Assembly (NCBI RefSeq): GCF_004519305.1
Contig: NZ_SOZA01000005.1
Location: 1-64,000 of the forward strand
Length of the DNA: 64,000 nucleotides
Direction: 5' to 3'
DNA from: Pseudomonas sp. RIT623
GTDB lineage: Bacteria > Pseudomonadota > Gammaproteobacteria > Pseudomonadales > Pseudomonadaceae
Position numbers and translations under genes: made by a program
Notes under the pieces: model-generated
Told to the model about the DNA's origin: nothing
Databases searched by the model: none
Seen by the model: the letters and a program-made list of their open reading frames with translations, nothing else
Part shown: piece by piece, positions 43,931 to 54,461 of the stretch
Layout of the letters: each line of letters begins with the position of its first letter
Numbering within the stretch: the stretch's first letter is position 1

Positions 43931-46168
43931 ATGCGTCACGTGCCAACCGCTGTGAGTTCACCACGCCTGCTCGTTTCCGCCATTGGCGTCGCCATCACCA
44001 CTGCTGCTGCGGCCCAGGTCGCCGTCGCCGAACAAGCCAAAGATGCCGTCATTTCGCTGGATGCGACCAGTGTGAACGCGACGCAGGACGCTACCAGCTA
44101 CAAAGCCGACACCGCCAGTTCGAAAAAGTACACGGCACCTCTGCGCGAAACCCCAAAGAGTGTCACCGTCATTCCGCAACAAGTGATTCGTGATACCGGC
44201 GCAACGACCTTGGTAGATGCGCTGCGTACGACGCCAGGCATCACCTTCGGCGCTGGCGAAGGCGGCAACCCAGCCGGCGACCGCCCGATCATCCGTGGCT
44301 TCAACGCCGAGAGCGACGTTTTCGTCGACGGCATGCGAGACGTGGCCTCGCAAAGCCGGGAAATCTTCAACGTGGAATCGGTCGAGGTCAGTAAAGGTCC
44401 TGGCTCGGCCTTCACTGGCGCGGGCTCCACAGGTGGTAGCCTGAACCTGGTCACCAAAACAGCAAAGCTGGGTGATGCTTATAACGGTGGGTTCACCTGG
44501 GGTAGCGATCAAACCAAGCGCACCACGCTGGATCTGAACAAGCAACTGACCGACAGTTCGGCATTTCGCTTGAACCTGATGAAGCACGAAGCCAACGTCG
44601 CGGGTCGCGATGGCGTCGATGTAAGCCGTTGGGGTGTTGCCCCGTCTTTCGCCTTTGGCCTGGGTACCGATACCCGCGTGACGGTAGGCTACTACCACCT
44701 CAAGACCGACGATATGCCGGACTACGGTATCCCCCTGACGCGCAGCGCCACGCGCAGCAAATACAACGTGGACAAGCCCGCCCATGTCGACCGTGACAAT
44801 TTCTACGGGCTCAACAGCCGCGACTACCGCAAGACCAGCAACGACAGCGGGACCATCCGGATCGAGCACGATCTGAACGAAAACTTGACGTTGTCCAATA
44901 GCTTCCGGATGTCGCGCTCGACACTCGACTACATCGTTACCAACCCTGATGACAGCAAGGGCAACGTTGCCAATGGCACCGTCTATCGGTCCACCAAGAA
45001 CCGTAACTCCACCTCCAAGGGCTGGGTCAACCAGACCGACCTCAGTGCCAAGTTCAACACCGGATTCATCGAACACAGCTTGGTTACAGGCCTGGAGTTC
45101 ACCTACAGCGACACACACAACCGTGGCTATGTAATCACCTCCAGTGCCGGTACAGGCACAACCTGCAACCCTGCCCTGCTCGGTTCAGGTGATTGCACCA
45201 GCCTGTACGATCCGTCTCCAAAGGACGGTTGGTCTGGCACCATCACCGACAGCCCGGCCTATACGGACACCGACACCAAGACTAGCGCCGCTTACGTGTT
45301 CGATACGCTGACATTCAATGAGCAGTGGTCGCTGAACCTTGGACTGCGCTATGACGATTACCAGACCAAATCCAGCGGTTACAGCACTGGTGGACGTGGG
45401 TCGGTGGCGGGTGATTTTTCTCGCGAGAACAATGCGCACCTGTGGAACTACCAACTGGGCGTGGTCTACAAACCACTGCCCAATGGCAGCATCTACGCAG
45501 CCTGGTCGACTTCCAGCAACCCATCGGGTGAAACCAGCGGCAATGGCGGCTTAGAGCTCGCGGCCAACAACAGCAACCTCGATCCAGAACGCAACCGCAA
45601 CTATGAGATCGGCACCAAGTGGGACTTCTTCGATGAGAACCTCTCGCTGACAGCAGCGCTGTTCCGTACCGACAAGACCAACGCTCGGGTAACCGACCCA
45701 GACAATGCCACCTATCAGGTACTCGACGGAGAACAACGCGTCCAAGGCTTGGAACTGACCTATGCCGGTAATCTGACCAGCAAATGGAAGGTCTATGGTG
45801 GCTACACCTACATGGAAAGCGAGATCGTCAAGACCACCACCGCGGCAAACGAAGGCAACCATATGCCGAGCACGCCGCGGAACAACTTCACCTTCTGGTC
45901 GACATACGACATCGTTCCGCAACTGACAGTCGGGGCCGGCGCCACCTTCGTCGACTCACGCTTCGGAGATGAGGCCAACTCTGTCGAAGTACCGTCCTAC
46001 TGGCGTTATGACGCAATGGCGACCTATCGCCTGACCAAGAACGTCGATCTGCAATTGAACCTGCAGAACCTCACGGACAAACGCTACTTCGACCAAGTGT
46101 TTTCCACCCACTACGCACACGTCGCAGCGGGTCGTACAGCACTCATGAGCGCCAACTTCCACTTCTGA
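43931..46168 (+). CDS. piuA: Catecholate-type TonB-dependent siderophore receptor PiuA
   Basis: This outer-membrane receptor has 745 residues and resembles PiuA/Fiu, which take up iron-catecholates and siderophore-antibiotic conjugates. The signal peptide is at about 1-37. The plug at about 60-200 (KKYTAPLRETPKSVTVIPQQ; the TonB box lies just before) and a barrel ending in a terminal Phe (LMSANFHF) follow. There is no STN domain, so it does not signal through an ECF sigma factor. The start at 43931 follows the intergenic Fur-like box. Its codons use more A/T than the genes around it. It is transcribed toward piuB. Confidence 0.92.
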   Translation: MRHVPTAVSSPRLLVSAIGVAITTAAAAQVAVAEQAKDAVISLDATSVNATQDATSYKADTASSKKYTAPLRETPKSVTVIPQQVIRDTGATTLVDALRTTPGITFGAGEGGNPAGDRPIIRGFNAESDVFVDGMRDVASQSREIFNVESVEVSKGPGSAFTGAGSTGGSLNLVTKTAKLGDAYNGGFTWGSDQTKRTTLDLNKQLTDSSAFRLNLMKHEANVAGRDGVDVSRWGVAPSFAFGLGTDTRVTVGYYHLKTDDMPDYGIPLTRSATRSKYNVDKPAHVDRDNFYGLNSRDYRKTSNDSGTIRIEHDLNENLTLSNSFRMSRSTLDYIVTNPDDSKGNVANGTVYRSTKNRNSTSKGWVNQTDLSAKFNTGFIEHSLVTGLEFTYSDTHNRGYVITSSAGTGTTCNPALLGSGDCTSLYDPSPKDGWSGTITDSPAYTDTDTKTSAAYVFDTLTFNEQWSLNLGLRYDDYQTKSSGYSTGGRGSVAGDFSRENNAHLWNYQLGVVYKPLPNGSIYAAWSTSSNPSGETSGNGGLELAANNSNLDPERNRNYEIGTKWDFFDENLSLTAALFRTDKTNARVTDPDNATYQVLDGEQRVQGLELTYAGNLTSKWKVYGGYTYMESEIVKTTTAANEGNHMPSTPRNNFTFWSTYDIVPQLTVGAGATFVDSRFGDEANSVEVPSYWRYDAMATYRLTKNVDLQLNLQNLTDKRYFDQVFSTHYAHVAAGRTALMSANFHF

Positions 46169-46179
46169 TGGTGTGACAA

Positions 46180-46215
46180 AAAGCCCCGTTCATTCCCATG
46201 AACGGGGCTTTCGCA
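46180..46215 (+). terminator. Terminator between piuA and piuB
   Basis: A perfect 14-bp stem (AAAGCCCCGTTCAT / ATGAACGGGGCTTT) with a TCCC loop begins 11 nt after the piuA stop. It probably reduces readthrough into piuB, which would then have lower expression or its own promoter. Confidence 0.85.
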
Positions 46216-46270
46216 TATCAAGGCATAATGCACGCCGCGCGGTAGTTGGCGGCCAGACAAGGTAATCGAT

Positions 46271-48826
46271 GTGGTGAAGAAGACGCTGTTCCAAGTGCAC
46301 TGGTTCTTTGGCATCAGCGCCGGCCTGGTGCTCGCGCTGATGGGCATCACCGGGGCCATCTGGTCGTTCCAGGAAGAACTGCTGCGCGCGTTCAACACCG
46401 AAGTGCTCAAGGTCCAGGTGCGCCAGGAAGGCGTGCTGCCACCGGCCGAACTGGTGCGCCGGGTCGAGGCCGCCGAGGGTGACAAGGTGTCGATGCTCTG
46501 GGTCGATACCCGCGAAGGCAATGCCGCACGGGTCTTCTTCATGCCCGCGCCTGGCGAGCGTCGTGGCCAACTGCGCTATGCCGATCCCTACACCGGCGAG
46601 CTCAAGGGTGAAGTCGCCGGGCTAAGTTTCTTCAACCTCATGCTCAACCTGCACCGCTTCCTGGCGATGGGTGACAGCGGCCGGCAGATCACCGGCGCCT
46701 GCACCCTGATGCTGATTTTCTTCTGCCTGTCCGGCCTGTACCTGCGCTGGCCGCGCAAGGCCTTGAACTGGCGCGCCTGGCTGACCCTGGACTGGGCCAA
46801 GAAAGGCCGCGCGTTCAACTGGGACCTGCATGCGGTATTCGGCACCTGGTGCCTGCTGTTCTACCTGCTGTTCGCCTTGACCGGGCTGTTCTGGTCCTAC
46901 GAGTGGTACCGCGAGGGCTTGAATACACTGCTGGCCGACAAACCGGCTGCGGGCGCGCAGAAACGCGGTGAAGGCCGCGGTGGACGCCATGGCCCACCCA
47001 AGGCGGACAAGAACGCGCCACCGCTGGTGGTCGACTACGACGCCATCTGGGCCAACCTCAAGGAGGCCGCCGGCCCGAACCTTGCCAGCTATAACCTGCG
47101 CCTGCCGCCGGTTGGCGGCCAACCGGCGACCCTGTTCTACCTGCTGCAAGGCGCCGAGCATGAGCGGGCCTTCAACACCCTCACCCTTGATCCGGCCACC
47201 GGCCTGATCAAGCGCCACGAGCGCTATGCCGACAAATCGTTCAAGGCCCAACTGCTGCAGAGTGTCTACGCCCTGCACGTGGGCAGCTACTTCGGCCTGC
47301 CGGGGCGCATCATCGTCACCCTGGCCAGCCTGACCATGCCGTTGTTCTTCGTCACCGGCTGGCTGCTGTACCTCGACCGCCGCCGCAAGAAACGCCAGGT
47401 CCGTGCCGCCCGCGGCGCGGTGGGTAGCACGGCCAGCACTGGCGACAGCTGGCTGATCGGCTTCGCCAGCCAGAGCGGGCTGGCCGAGCAACTGGCCTGG
47501 CAGAGCGCCGGCCAGTTGCAGGCCGCAGGCGTGCCGGTCCAGGTGCGCCCGCTGGCCGAACTGGGCGAGCCCGAGTTGCGCCAGGCCAAGCGCGCCTTGT
47601 TCGTGGTCAGCACCTTCGGCGACGGCGAAGCGCCGGACAGCGCCCGTGGCTTTGAACGCAAGGTGCTGGGCCAACCCTGGGCGCTGGAGCACCTGAACTA
47701 CGCCCTGCTGGCCCTGGGCGACCGCCAGTACCCGCACTTCTGCGGCTTCGCCCGCCGGCTCCAGGCCTGGCTCGGCGAACGTGGCGCCAGCAGCGCCTTC
47801 AGCCCGGTGGAGGTGGACAACGCCGACCCCGCCGCGCTGCAACTGTGGCAACAAGAACTGGCGCAACTGACCGGCGCCCGCCCGGTCGCCGCCTGGCAAC
47901 CGCCGAGCTTCGGCAACTGGCGCCTGGCAAGCCGTGACCTGCTCAACCCTGGCAGTCAGGGCGCAGCGGTCTACCTGCTGGGCCTGCAAGCCGAAACACC
48001 CTGCGCGTGGGATGCCGGTGACCTGATCGAAATCCTGCCACGCAACGGCCAGCCCCGCGTCGATGCCTTCCTGGCCGGCCTGGGCCTTGATCCATGCAGC
48101 CCGGTGCAACTCGACGGCCTGCAGGAAACCCTGGCGCAGGCCCTGGCCAGGCGTCAGTTGCCGGTCAGCCGCGAACACCTGATCGGCCTGCATGCCCAGG
48201 CCCTGGTCGATGCCCTGGTCCCGCTGAGTGCCCGTGAATACTCGATTGCCTCCATCGCCAGCGATGGCGTGCTGGAGCTGATCGTGCGCCAGGAGCGTCA
48301 CGCCGATGGCAACCTGGGCCTGGGCTCCGGCTGGCTGACCGAGTACCTGCCGCTGGATGGCACGGTCAGCGCACGCCTGCGGCGCAACAGCGGTTTCCAC
48401 CTGCCCGCCGATTCGGCGCCCATGGTGTTGATTGGCAACGGCACCGGCCTGGCCGGCCTGCGTAGCCTGCTCAAAGCCCGTATTGCCGGGGGCGAGCAAG
48501 GCAACTGGCTGCTGTTCGGCGAACGCAACCGGGCGTATGACCTGCTGTGCGGCAAGGAGCTGCAGGGCTGGGTGCAAAGCGGCGACCTGCAACGGCTGGA
48601 CCTGGCGTTCTCGCGCGACCAGGCCGAGAAGGTGTATGTGCAGGATGTGCTGTTGCAGCAGGCCGCCGAGCTCAAGCGCTGGATCGACGCTGGCGCGTGC
48701 GTGTACGTCTGCGGCAGCCTGCAAGGGATGGCCGCAGGGGTGGATGCGGCGTTGCAGGGGATCCTCGGTGACGCGGTCGTGCAGCAGTTGATCGAGGATG
48801 GGCGGTATCGGCGGGATGTGTATTGA
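46271..48826 (+). CDS. piuB: PepSY-domain / flavodoxin-like sulfite-reductase-type oxidoreductase PiuB
   Basis: This 851-residue membrane flavoprotein is proposed to act in ferric-siderophore reduction at the inner membrane. The N-terminal PepSY-associated helices include about residues 9-34 ([20 protein letters not shown]), 140-160, 190-215 and 355-380. A flavodoxin domain at about 395-530 ([17 protein letters not shown]), an FAD-binding domain at about 560-710 and an NAD(P)-binding end ([27 protein letters not shown]) follow, as in CysJ. GTG at 46271 is the apparent start; GTG one codon later is equivalent. It follows piuA through a terminator. Confidence 0.88.
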   Translation: MVKKTLFQVHWFFGISAGLVLALMGITGAIWSFQEELLRAFNTEVLKVQVRQEGVLPPAELVRRVEAAEGDKVSMLWVDTREGNAARVFFMPAPGERRGQLRYADPYTGELKGEVAGLSFFNLMLNLHRFLAMGDSGRQITGACTLMLIFFCLSGLYLRWPRKALNWRAWLTLDWAKKGRAFNWDLHAVFGTWCLLFYLLFALTGLFWSYEWYREGLNTLLADKPAAGAQKRGEGRGGRHGPPKADKNAPPLVVDYDAIWANLKEAAGPNLASYNLRLPPVGGQPATLFYLLQGAEHERAFNTLTLDPATGLIKRHERYADKSFKAQLLQSVYALHVGSYFGLPGRIIVTLASLTMPLFFVTGWLLYLDRRRKKRQVRAARGAVGSTASTGDSWLIGFASQSGLAEQLAWQSAGQLQAAGVPVQVRPLAELGEPELRQAKRALFVVSTFGDGEAPDSARGFERKVLGQPWALEHLNYALLALGDRQYPHFCGFARRLQAWLGERGASSAFSPVEVDNADPAALQLWQQELAQLTGARPVAAWQPPSFGNWRLASRDLLNPGSQGAAVYLLGLQAETPCAWDAGDLIEILPRNGQPRVDAFLAGLGLDPCSPVQLDGLQETLAQALARRQLPVSREHLIGLHAQALVDALVPLSAREYSIASIASDGVLELIVRQERHADGNLGLGSGWLTEYLPLDGTVSARLRRNSGFHLPADSAPMVLIGNGTGLAGLRSLLKARIAGGEQGNWLLFGERNRAYDLLCGKELQGWVQSGDLQRLDLAFSRDQAEKVYVQDVLLQQAAELKRWIDAGACVYVCGSLQGMAAGVDAALQGILGDAVVQQLIEDGRYRRDVY

Positions 48827-48858
48827 GCACATCGCGCGGTATCCCCTCGTAGCGTGAA

Positions 48859-48945
48859 CTGTAGGAGCCAGCCTTGCTGGCGAAGCAAACACCGCGGTGC
48901 TTGGCACCGGCTACGCCGGTGTTCGCCGGCAAGCCGGCTCCTACC
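48859..48945. repeat. REP-type repeat of a second family after piuB
   Basis: A forward unit gtaggagccagccttgctgg is mirrored by gttcgccggcaagccggctcctac downstream. The sequence differs from the tgtaggagcggccttg family, so at least two REP families are present in this genome. Confidence 0.8.
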
Positions 48946-48986
48946 CAAAATGCGCTGCGGTGCTGGCACCCACGGCGATCACCTCT

Positions 48987-49778
48987 TCAATGCAGCTCGA
49001 AGGTATCGGCATCCAGGTTGGCCGGGAAGCGCGCGCGGTACGCCGCCAGCTCCGCCGCGCGCAGCACCACGGTGAACACACCGTCGGCCTCGCCCGCGCT
49101 CAACAGGCTCTCGCCCTGGAAGTCGAGCACCTGGCTGTCGCCTGAATAGGCGAAGCCCTTGCCATCGGTGCCCACCCGGTTCACCGCCGCCACGAAGCAC
49201 AGGTTCTCGATGCCCCGCGCCGGCAACAGGCGGTTCCAGTGCAGACGCCGTGCCGCCGGCCAGTTGGCGGTATACAGCAGCAGGTCGGTGTCCTGGGCAT
49301 CGCGGCTCCACACCGGGAAACGCAGGTCGTAGCAGATCAGCGGACGGATACGCCAGCCCTTGAGCTCGAACTGCACCTGGCGCTCGCCTGGGGTGTAGTG
49401 CTTGTGTTCGCCGGCCATGCGGAACAGGTGGCGCTTGTCGTAGTGCAGGACCTCGCCGTCCGGGCGTGCCCACAACAGGCGGTTGCGGTGGCTGCCATCG
49501 GCGGCCTGGATGATCACGCTACCGGTAATCACCGCGTTGGCCTTTTTCGCCTGGGCCTTGAGCCACTTGTAGGTGGGGCCGTTCTCCGGCTCGGCGAGCC
49601 GCTCGGACTCCATCGAAAAACCGGTGGTGAACATCTCCGGCAGGATCACCAGGTCAACCTCGCCGGCCTGCCCGATCATTTCCTCGAAGTGCGCGTAGTT
49701 CGCTTCGCGGTCATGCCAGGCCAGGGTGGTCTGCACCAGGGCGATTTTCAGGTTCGCTAGTTCGCTCAGATCGCGCAT
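48987..49778 (-). CDS. Carbon-nitrogen hydrolase, omega-amidase (YafV/NIT2-like)
   Basis: This 263-residue nitrilase-superfamily enzyme has the Glu-Lys-Cys triad: Glu in LVILPEMFTTGFSME (about residue 46), Lys in VLHYDKRHLF and the nucleophilic Cys in RPLICYDLRFPVW. It hydrolyses omega-amides such as 2-oxoglutaramate or 2-oxosuccinamate, products of glutamine-type transamination. It overlaps the upstream aminotransferase gene by 13 nt. The pairing of this enzyme with a YbdL-type aminotransferase is a known metabolic module (methionine salvage with glutamine as amino donor). Confidence 0.9.
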   Translation of the reverse strand: MRDLSELANLKIALVQTTLAWHDREANYAHFEEMIGQAGEVDLVILPEMFTTGFSMESERLAEPENGPTYKWLKAQAKKANAVITGSVIIQAADGSHRNRLLWARPDGEVLHYDKRHLFRMAGEHKHYTPGERQVQFELKGWRIRPLICYDLRFPVWSRDAQDTDLLLYTANWPAARRLHWNRLLPARGIENLCFVAAVNRVGTDGKGFAYSGDSQVLDFQGESLLSAGEADGVFTVVLRAAELAAYRARFPANLDADTFELH

Positions 49779-50914
49779 AGTCGTTCCGCCGCCTGTCGCA
49801 GCGTCTCCTCACGTTTGGCAAAGCACAGGCGCACCAGGCGTTGCTCGGGGATGGGTTGCTGGTAGAACACCGACACCGGGATGCTGGCCACGCCGTGCTC
49901 GCGGGTCAGCCACAGGGCCATGTCGACATCGTTGAGGTCGGGGCGGATCTGTGAATAGTCGACCAGTTGGAAATAGGTACCCGGGGTGCGGGTGAAGGTG
50001 AAACGCGAGCCTTGCAGCAAGTCGCAGAACAAGTCGCGCTTGGCCTGGTAGAAGCCTGGCAGCTCATCGATGTGCTCGGGGTGTTCAGCCATGAAGTCGG
50101 CCAGGGCGCACTGCAACGGCGTGACACCGCAGAAATTGACGTACTGGTGCACCTTGCGCAGTTCTGCGGTCAGGGCCGGCGGGGCGACCACGTAGCCGGT
50201 CTTCCAGCCAGTAACGTGGTAGGTCTTGCCGAACGAGCTGATGACGAATGCCCGTGCGTAGAGCTGCGCGTGGGCGAGCACGCTGGCATGGCGCACGCCG
50301 TCGTAGACCAGGTGTTCGTACACTTCGTCGCTGACCAGGTAGATGTCACGGTCGGCGATCAGCCGTGCCAGCTGGTCCAGGTCGTCGCGGCTGATCAGCG
50401 CGCCGCTGGGGTTGTGCGGCGAGTTGAGGATGACCATGCGCGTGCGCGGGCTCAGCGCATCGCTGAAACGCTGCCAGTCGATGCTGAAGCTGCCGTCGCG
50501 CAGCGGTACATGCACGCAGCGCCCACCGGCCAGCTCTACCGAGGGTTCGTAGCTGTCGTAGCAGGGGTCGAAGACGATCACTTCGTCGCCGGGGTGGATC
50601 ACCGCCTGGATGGCGCAGAAGATCGCCTCGGTGGCACCTGGGGTGATGGTCACTTCCTGATCGGCGTCCACCTGCGCGCCATACAACCGGGCGATCTTAG
50701 CCGCCACCTGCTGGCGCAGGGCCGGCAAGCCGGTCATGGGCGAATACTGGTTGTGCCCGGCGGCCACATGACGGCCAACAGCATCGAGCAGGGCCTGGGG
50801 GCCATTGAAGTCAGGGAAGCCCTGGGAAAGGTTCAGCGCACCGGTTTGCATGGCCAGTTGCGACATGGTGGTGAAGATGGTCGTGCCGACGTTCGGCAGT
50901 TTGCTGCGGATCAT
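49766..50914 (-). CDS. PLP-dependent aminotransferase (YbdL-like, methionine/glutamine type)
   Basis: This fold-type I class I/II aminotransferase has 382 residues. The PLP lysine is in VISSFGKTYHVTGWKTGYV. The cofactor-binding Asp/Tyr segment (VFDPCYDSYEPSV), PHNPSGALIS and a C-terminal Arg for substrate carboxylate (RLVRLCFAKREETL) are present. YbdL homologues transaminate methionine and aromatic amino acids, and in salvage pathways use glutamine as donor. It overlaps the omega-amidase gene, so the product 2-oxoglutaramate would be removed by the partner. It precedes the amidase on the same strand. Confidence 0.9.
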   Translation of the reverse strand: MIRSKLPNVGTTIFTTMSQLAMQTGALNLSQGFPDFNGPQALLDAVGRHVAAGHNQYSPMTGLPALRQQVAAKIARLYGAQVDADQEVTITPGATEAIFCAIQAVIHPGDEVIVFDPCYDSYEPSVELAGGRCVHVPLRDGSFSIDWQRFSDALSPRTRMVILNSPHNPSGALISRDDLDQLARLIADRDIYLVSDEVYEHLVYDGVRHASVLAHAQLYARAFVISSFGKTYHVTGWKTGYVVAPPALTAELRKVHQYVNFCGVTPLQCALADFMAEHPEHIDELPGFYQAKRDLFCDLLQGSRFTFTRTPGTYFQLVDYSQIRPDLNDVDMALWLTREHGVASIPVSVFYQQPIPEQRLVRLCFAKREETLRQAAERLCAI

Positions 50915-51021
50915 GGAGCCCTCTTTCCTGGGGTTGGTCCGGCACGGGGTGGAATCCGAGCATAGCGGATCGAGCAGTCAGGAAAAAGGTTGAAACAATA
51001 GGATCAAGCCATGGAAAGCAA

Positions 51022-51049
51022 CGTGGGAGCGGGCTTGCCCGCTCCCACG
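51022..51049. repeat. Palindromic repeat between the aminotransferase and der
   Basis: CGTGGGAGCGGGC and GCCCGCTCCCACG form a near-perfect 13-bp stem with a tiny loop (TT). It is a Pseudomonas repeat (the short unit at 5561-5580 is related) and lies 8 nt from the der stop codon, where it may end der transcription. Confidence 0.7.
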
Positions 51050-51056
51050 ATGAAGG

Positions 51057-52520
51057 TCAGCGCTTGTCGCGGCGCTTCTTCTCGGCCTTCTTGTGGTGCG
51101 ACATCAAGCGGCGCTTCTTGTTGACCTGGCGATCGGTGAGGGTGTTCTTCTTGCCCTCGTACGGGTTGTCACCGCCCTTGTACTCGATGCGGATCGGCGT
51201 GCCGACCAACTTGAGCACCCGGCGGTAGGTGTTCTCCAGGTAACGCGAGTAGGAGTTGGGGATCTTGTCGGTCTGGTTGCCGTGGATCACGATCAGCGGC
51301 GGGTTGGCGCCACCGAGGTGGGCATAGCGCAGCTTGATCCGGCGACCATTGACCAACGGCGGCTGGTGCACGCTGATGGCGTCTTCGAGAATCTGCGTCA
51401 GGCGGCTGGTCGGCCAGCGGGTGACCGCCGACTTGAACGCGGCCTGCACCGATTTGTACAGGTGGCCCACACCGGTGCCGTGCAGCGCAGAAATGAAGTG
51501 GATGTCGGCGAAGTCGACAAAGAACAGCCGGCGCTCCAGCTCGGTCTTCACGTAGTCGCGCTCGCCCGACTCCATGCCATCCCACTTGTTCAGGGCGATG
51601 ACCACGGCGCGGCCGGCGTCCAGGGCAAAGCCCAGCAGGTTGAGGTCATGGTCGACCACGCCCTCGCGGGCGTCCATGACGAAGATCACCACGTTGGCGT
51701 CCTTGATCGCCTGCAGCGTCTTGACCACCGAGAACTTCTCGACTTCCTCGTGGATCTTGCCGCGCTTGCGCACGCCGGCGGTGTCGATGAAGGTGTACTT
51801 CTCGCCATCACGCTCGAACGGGATGTAGATACTGTCGCGGGTGGTGCCCGGCTGGTCGTACACCACCACGCGCTCTTCGCCGAGCATGCGGTTGACCAGG
51901 GTCGACTTGCCGACGTTGGGGCGACCGATGATGGCAATCTTGATGCCATCCTTTTCGCTCGGGCCAGGGATACGCGTGGCTTCCTCGCCTTCGGCGACGT
52001 CCTCGTCGAGGGCTTCTTCCTCGGGATCACGGGGAATGTGGCCGAGCAACGACTCCATCAGGGCGTTGATGCCACGGCCCTGGGAACCGGCCACCGGGAT
52101 GGCGTTGCCCATGCCCAGCGGCGAGAACTCGGCGCGGGCGATGTCGGGGTCGATGTTGTCGATCTTGTTGGCGACCAGCACCGCTTCCTTGTTCCGCTTG
52201 CGCAGATGGTCGGCGATCATCTGGTCAGCCGCGGTCATGCCAGCGCGGGCATCGACCAGGAACAGCACGTAGTCGGCTTCCTCGATGGCCATCAGCGACT
52301 GCTCGGCCATCTTCTCGTCCATGCCCACTTCGTCACCGGTGATACCGCCGGTGTCGATCAGGATGTAGGAACGACCCTGCCAGCTGGCATCGCCGTACTG
52401 GCGGTCACGGGTCAGGCCCGACAGGTCGCCGACGATGGCATCGCGGGTCTTGGTCAGGCGGTTGAACATGGTGGATTTGCCGACGTTCGGCCGGCCCACC
52501 AGGGCGATTACGGGAACCAT
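51057..52520 (-). CDS. der: Ribosome assembly GTPase Der (EngA)
   Basis: This 487-residue double GTPase is required for 50S subunit maturation. The first G domain begins at the N-terminus ([23 protein letters not shown]) and the second at about residue 195 ([22 protein letters not shown]). A KH-like domain covers about 375-470, and a basic tail ([17 protein letters not shown]) follows. The start [12 protein letters not shown] at 52520 is chosen over a start four codons earlier as the family N-terminus. It follows bamB leftward beyond a terminator. Confidence 0.97.
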   Translation of the reverse strand: MVPVIALVGRPNVGKSTMFNRLTKTRDAIVGDLSGLTRDRQYGDASWQGRSYILIDTGGITGDEVGMDEKMAEQSLMAIEEADYVLFLVDARAGMTAADQMIADHLRKRNKEAVLVANKIDNIDPDIARAEFSPLGMGNAIPVAGSQGRGINALMESLLGHIPRDPEEEALDEDVAEGEEATRIPGPSEKDGIKIAIIGRPNVGKSTLVNRMLGEERVVVYDQPGTTRDSIYIPFERDGEKYTFIDTAGVRKRGKIHEEVEKFSVVKTLQAIKDANVVIFVMDAREGVVDHDLNLLGFALDAGRAVVIALNKWDGMESGERDYVKTELERRLFFVDFADIHFISALHGTGVGHLYKSVQAAFKSAVTRWPTSRLTQILEDAISVHQPPLVNGRRIKLRYAHLGGANPPLIVIHGNQTDKIPNSYSRYLENTYRRVLKLVGTPIRIEYKGGDNPYEGKKNTLTDRQVNKKRRLMSHHKKAEKKRRDKR

Positions 52521-52544
52521 GCGGCTCTCCACTCTTGAATTCTT

Positions 52545-52576
52545 GAAAATGCAAAGGCCGCTGCAAGGCAGCGGCC
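52545..52576 (-). terminator. Terminator between bamB and der
   Basis: Arms GGCCGCTG/CAGCGGCC enclose a 5-nt loop, followed on the minus strand by TTTGCATTTTCAAG. It is correctly placed for bamB, and also just upstream of der. Confidence 0.7.
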
Positions 52577-52636
52577 GGTATTCGGGGGCGCATCGTGCGC
52601 CGCAGCCCGGGGCCGGTCAGAGCCCCAAGCTTAGCT

Positions 52637-53779
52637 TCAGCGGATGGTCAGTGCCTCGAGCTTGCCGCTGTTGCCAAAGACGTAGATGGTGTCGCCGACC
52701 ACCAGGGGCCGGGCGCGCAGGCCATCGCTGTCGATACGCTCACGGCCGACGAAGCGGCCATCGACCTGGCTGAGCAGGTGCAGGTAACCCTCGAAGTCAC
52801 CCACCGCCACGTAGCTGGAGAACACTTCCGGCGCCGACAGCTGACGACGGGCCATGCTGTCGTTGCTCCACAATGCGCTGGAGGAACGTTCATCGACACC
52901 CTCGACGGTGCCCGAAGCCAGGCTCACGTAGACGTTGCCGAAGCCCTGGGCGACGCCGACATAGCTGCTGGCATCGCGCTGCCAGAGTACCCGGCCGCTG
53001 TCCAGATCCAGGCCAGCGACGCGGCCTTGATAGGTGCTGACGTACAGGGTGCCACCGGACAGCAGCAGGCCGCCGTCGATGTCCACCACGCGGTCCAGCT
53101 CGGAACGGCCCTGCGGAATCGCCACGCGGCTTTCCCATACCGGCACGCCGTTGCTGATGTCCACCGCCACCACCTTGCCGGTGGACAGGCCAGCGATGGC
53201 CAGGCGGTTGGTCACCACCGGGGCACCGGTACCACGCAGGGTCAATACCGCCGGGCTGCTCTCGTAGATCCAGCGACGATCGCCAGTGGCGGCGTCCAGG
53301 CCGATCAGGCGGTCGTCCTGGGTCTGTACCACCACCACGTCGCCGTTGTTGGCCGGCGGTGCCAGCACTTCGCTGGTGACGCGGGAACGCCAGCGTTCCT
53401 CACCGGTGCTGGCGTCCAGGGCAACCACTTCACCCTTGAGGGTGCCGAGCATGACCAGGCCGTAGCCGACACCGACCGCGCCGGATACCGGCAGCTCCAG
53501 GTCCTGCTTCCACACCACGTCGCCGTTGACACGGTTGAGGGCGAACACCTTGCCGGTGACGTCGGCAGCGTAGATGCGCTCGTTCTCGATGGCCGGTACC
53601 AGGGTGTTGTAGGTTTCGCCCTGGCCATCACCGATCGAACGGCTCCACTGCTTCTTGAGCACCACTTCCTCGGTGAACTTGGTCAGCTCGGCCGGGGGCA
53701 GTTCCTTCTTGCTGTTGCTGCTGCAACCCGCGGCCAGTACGGCAAGGGTGAGCACAGCTGCTGTTTTCCAACCCTTCAC
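52637..53779 (-). CDS. bamB: Outer membrane assembly lipoprotein BamB
   Basis: BamB is the beta-propeller lipoprotein subunit of the BAM complex that inserts outer-membrane proteins. The 380 residues have a lipoprotein signal with lipobox LAAGC (about residue 16-20, TAAVLTLAVLAAGCSSN) and eight PQQ-like repeats (VFALNRVNGDVVWKQDLELP; VVALDASTGEERWRSRVT; VAGLDLDSGRVLWQRD). GTG at 53779 is preferred: it places the signal at the N-terminus and sits 1 nt after the yfgM stop. A longer frame would overlap yfgM. Confidence 0.94.
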   Translation of the reverse strand: MKGWKTAAVLTLAVLAAGCSSNSKKELPPAELTKFTEEVVLKKQWSRSIGDGQGETYNTLVPAIENERIYAADVTGKVFALNRVNGDVVWKQDLELPVSGAVGVGYGLVMLGTLKGEVVALDASTGEERWRSRVTSEVLAPPANNGDVVVVQTQDDRLIGLDAATGDRRWIYESSPAVLTLRGTGAPVVTNRLAIAGLSTGKVVAVDISNGVPVWESRVAIPQGRSELDRVVDIDGGLLLSGGTLYVSTYQGRVAGLDLDSGRVLWQRDASSYVGVAQGFGNVYVSLASGTVEGVDERSSSALWSNDSMARRQLSAPEVFSSYVAVGDFEGYLHLLSQVDGRFVGRERIDSDGLRARPLVVGDTIYVFGNSGKLEALTIR

Positions 53780-53780
53780 T

Positions 53781-54422
53781 TCAGGCGTCCCCTTTGGCCA
53801 GGTCATCCAGCTTCAGTTGCAGGCCACCGATCGCGGCGTCGTCGGACAGCGCGGCCTTGGCTTTCTCGTAGGCGCTGTGCGCATCGTCGGCACGACCCAG
53901 CTGTACCAGCAGGTCGCCCTTGAGTTCTTCACGGCTGGCCTGGAAGGCCTTGTCGGTATCACCGTCGAGCAGCTTGAGCGCATCCTCGGCCTTGTCCTGG
54001 GCCGCGAGCACGCGGGCCAGACGCTGGCGGGCGATCTCGCCCAGGGTGGCATCGGCCGGTTTTTCCATCACGCCCTTGAGCTCGCTGGCAGCATCGTCCA
54101 GCTTGCCGCTCTCGACCGCGACCTTGGCCACGAACAGGCTGCCGTACTGGGCATAGGCGCTGCCGCCGAACTCGCTCTTGAGCTTGCTCGACAGCTCGGC
54201 GACCTTGGTCGCATCCGGCTTGCCGTCAGGGGTCAGCGAGGTTTCCAGCAGGGCCTGGTACAGCGCCGAGGCACCTTGCGACTGGTTGGCCTGGTACTTG
54301 TGCCAGGTCTGCCAGCCCATCACCACCACGCCGGCCAGCAAGGCACCGGTCAGCAGCGGCTTGCCGTTGCGGTTCCACCAGTCCTTGATCCCTGCCAGAT
54401 CATCATCATCGGTACTCGACAC
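53781..54422 (-). CDS. yfgM: YfgM-family TPR ancillary protein of the SecYEG translocon
   Basis: This 213-residue bitopic membrane protein has an N-terminal cytoplasmic stretch (SSTDDDDLAGIKDWWNRNGK), one membrane helix at about 22-42 (PLLTGALLAGVVVMGWQTW) and a periplasmic helical TPR-like region. In E. coli YfgM it interacts with PpiD and the translocon and modulates stress signalling. Position between hisS and bamB is conserved in gamma-proteobacteria. The stop is 1 nt from the bamB GTG start, so the genes are coupled. Confidence 0.92.
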   Translation of the reverse strand: MSSTDDDDLAGIKDWWNRNGKPLLTGALLAGVVVMGWQTWHKYQANQSQGASALYQALLETSLTPDGKPDATKVAELSSKLKSEFGGSAYAQYGSLFVAKVAVESGKLDDAASELKGVMEKPADATLGEIARQRLARVLAAQDKAEDALKLLDGDTDKAFQASREELKGDLLVQLGRADDAHSAYEKAKAALSDDAAIGGLQLKLDDLAKGDA

Positions 54423-54461
54423 CCCAATACTCCTTTTCGCCTATTCGCTTGTTGAACCGCG

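Noticed and set aside
46622..48907. 761-codon open frame on the minus strand
   Set aside because: It is antisense to piuB, whose flavodoxin and NAD(P) motifs are clear, and it has no recognisable domain.
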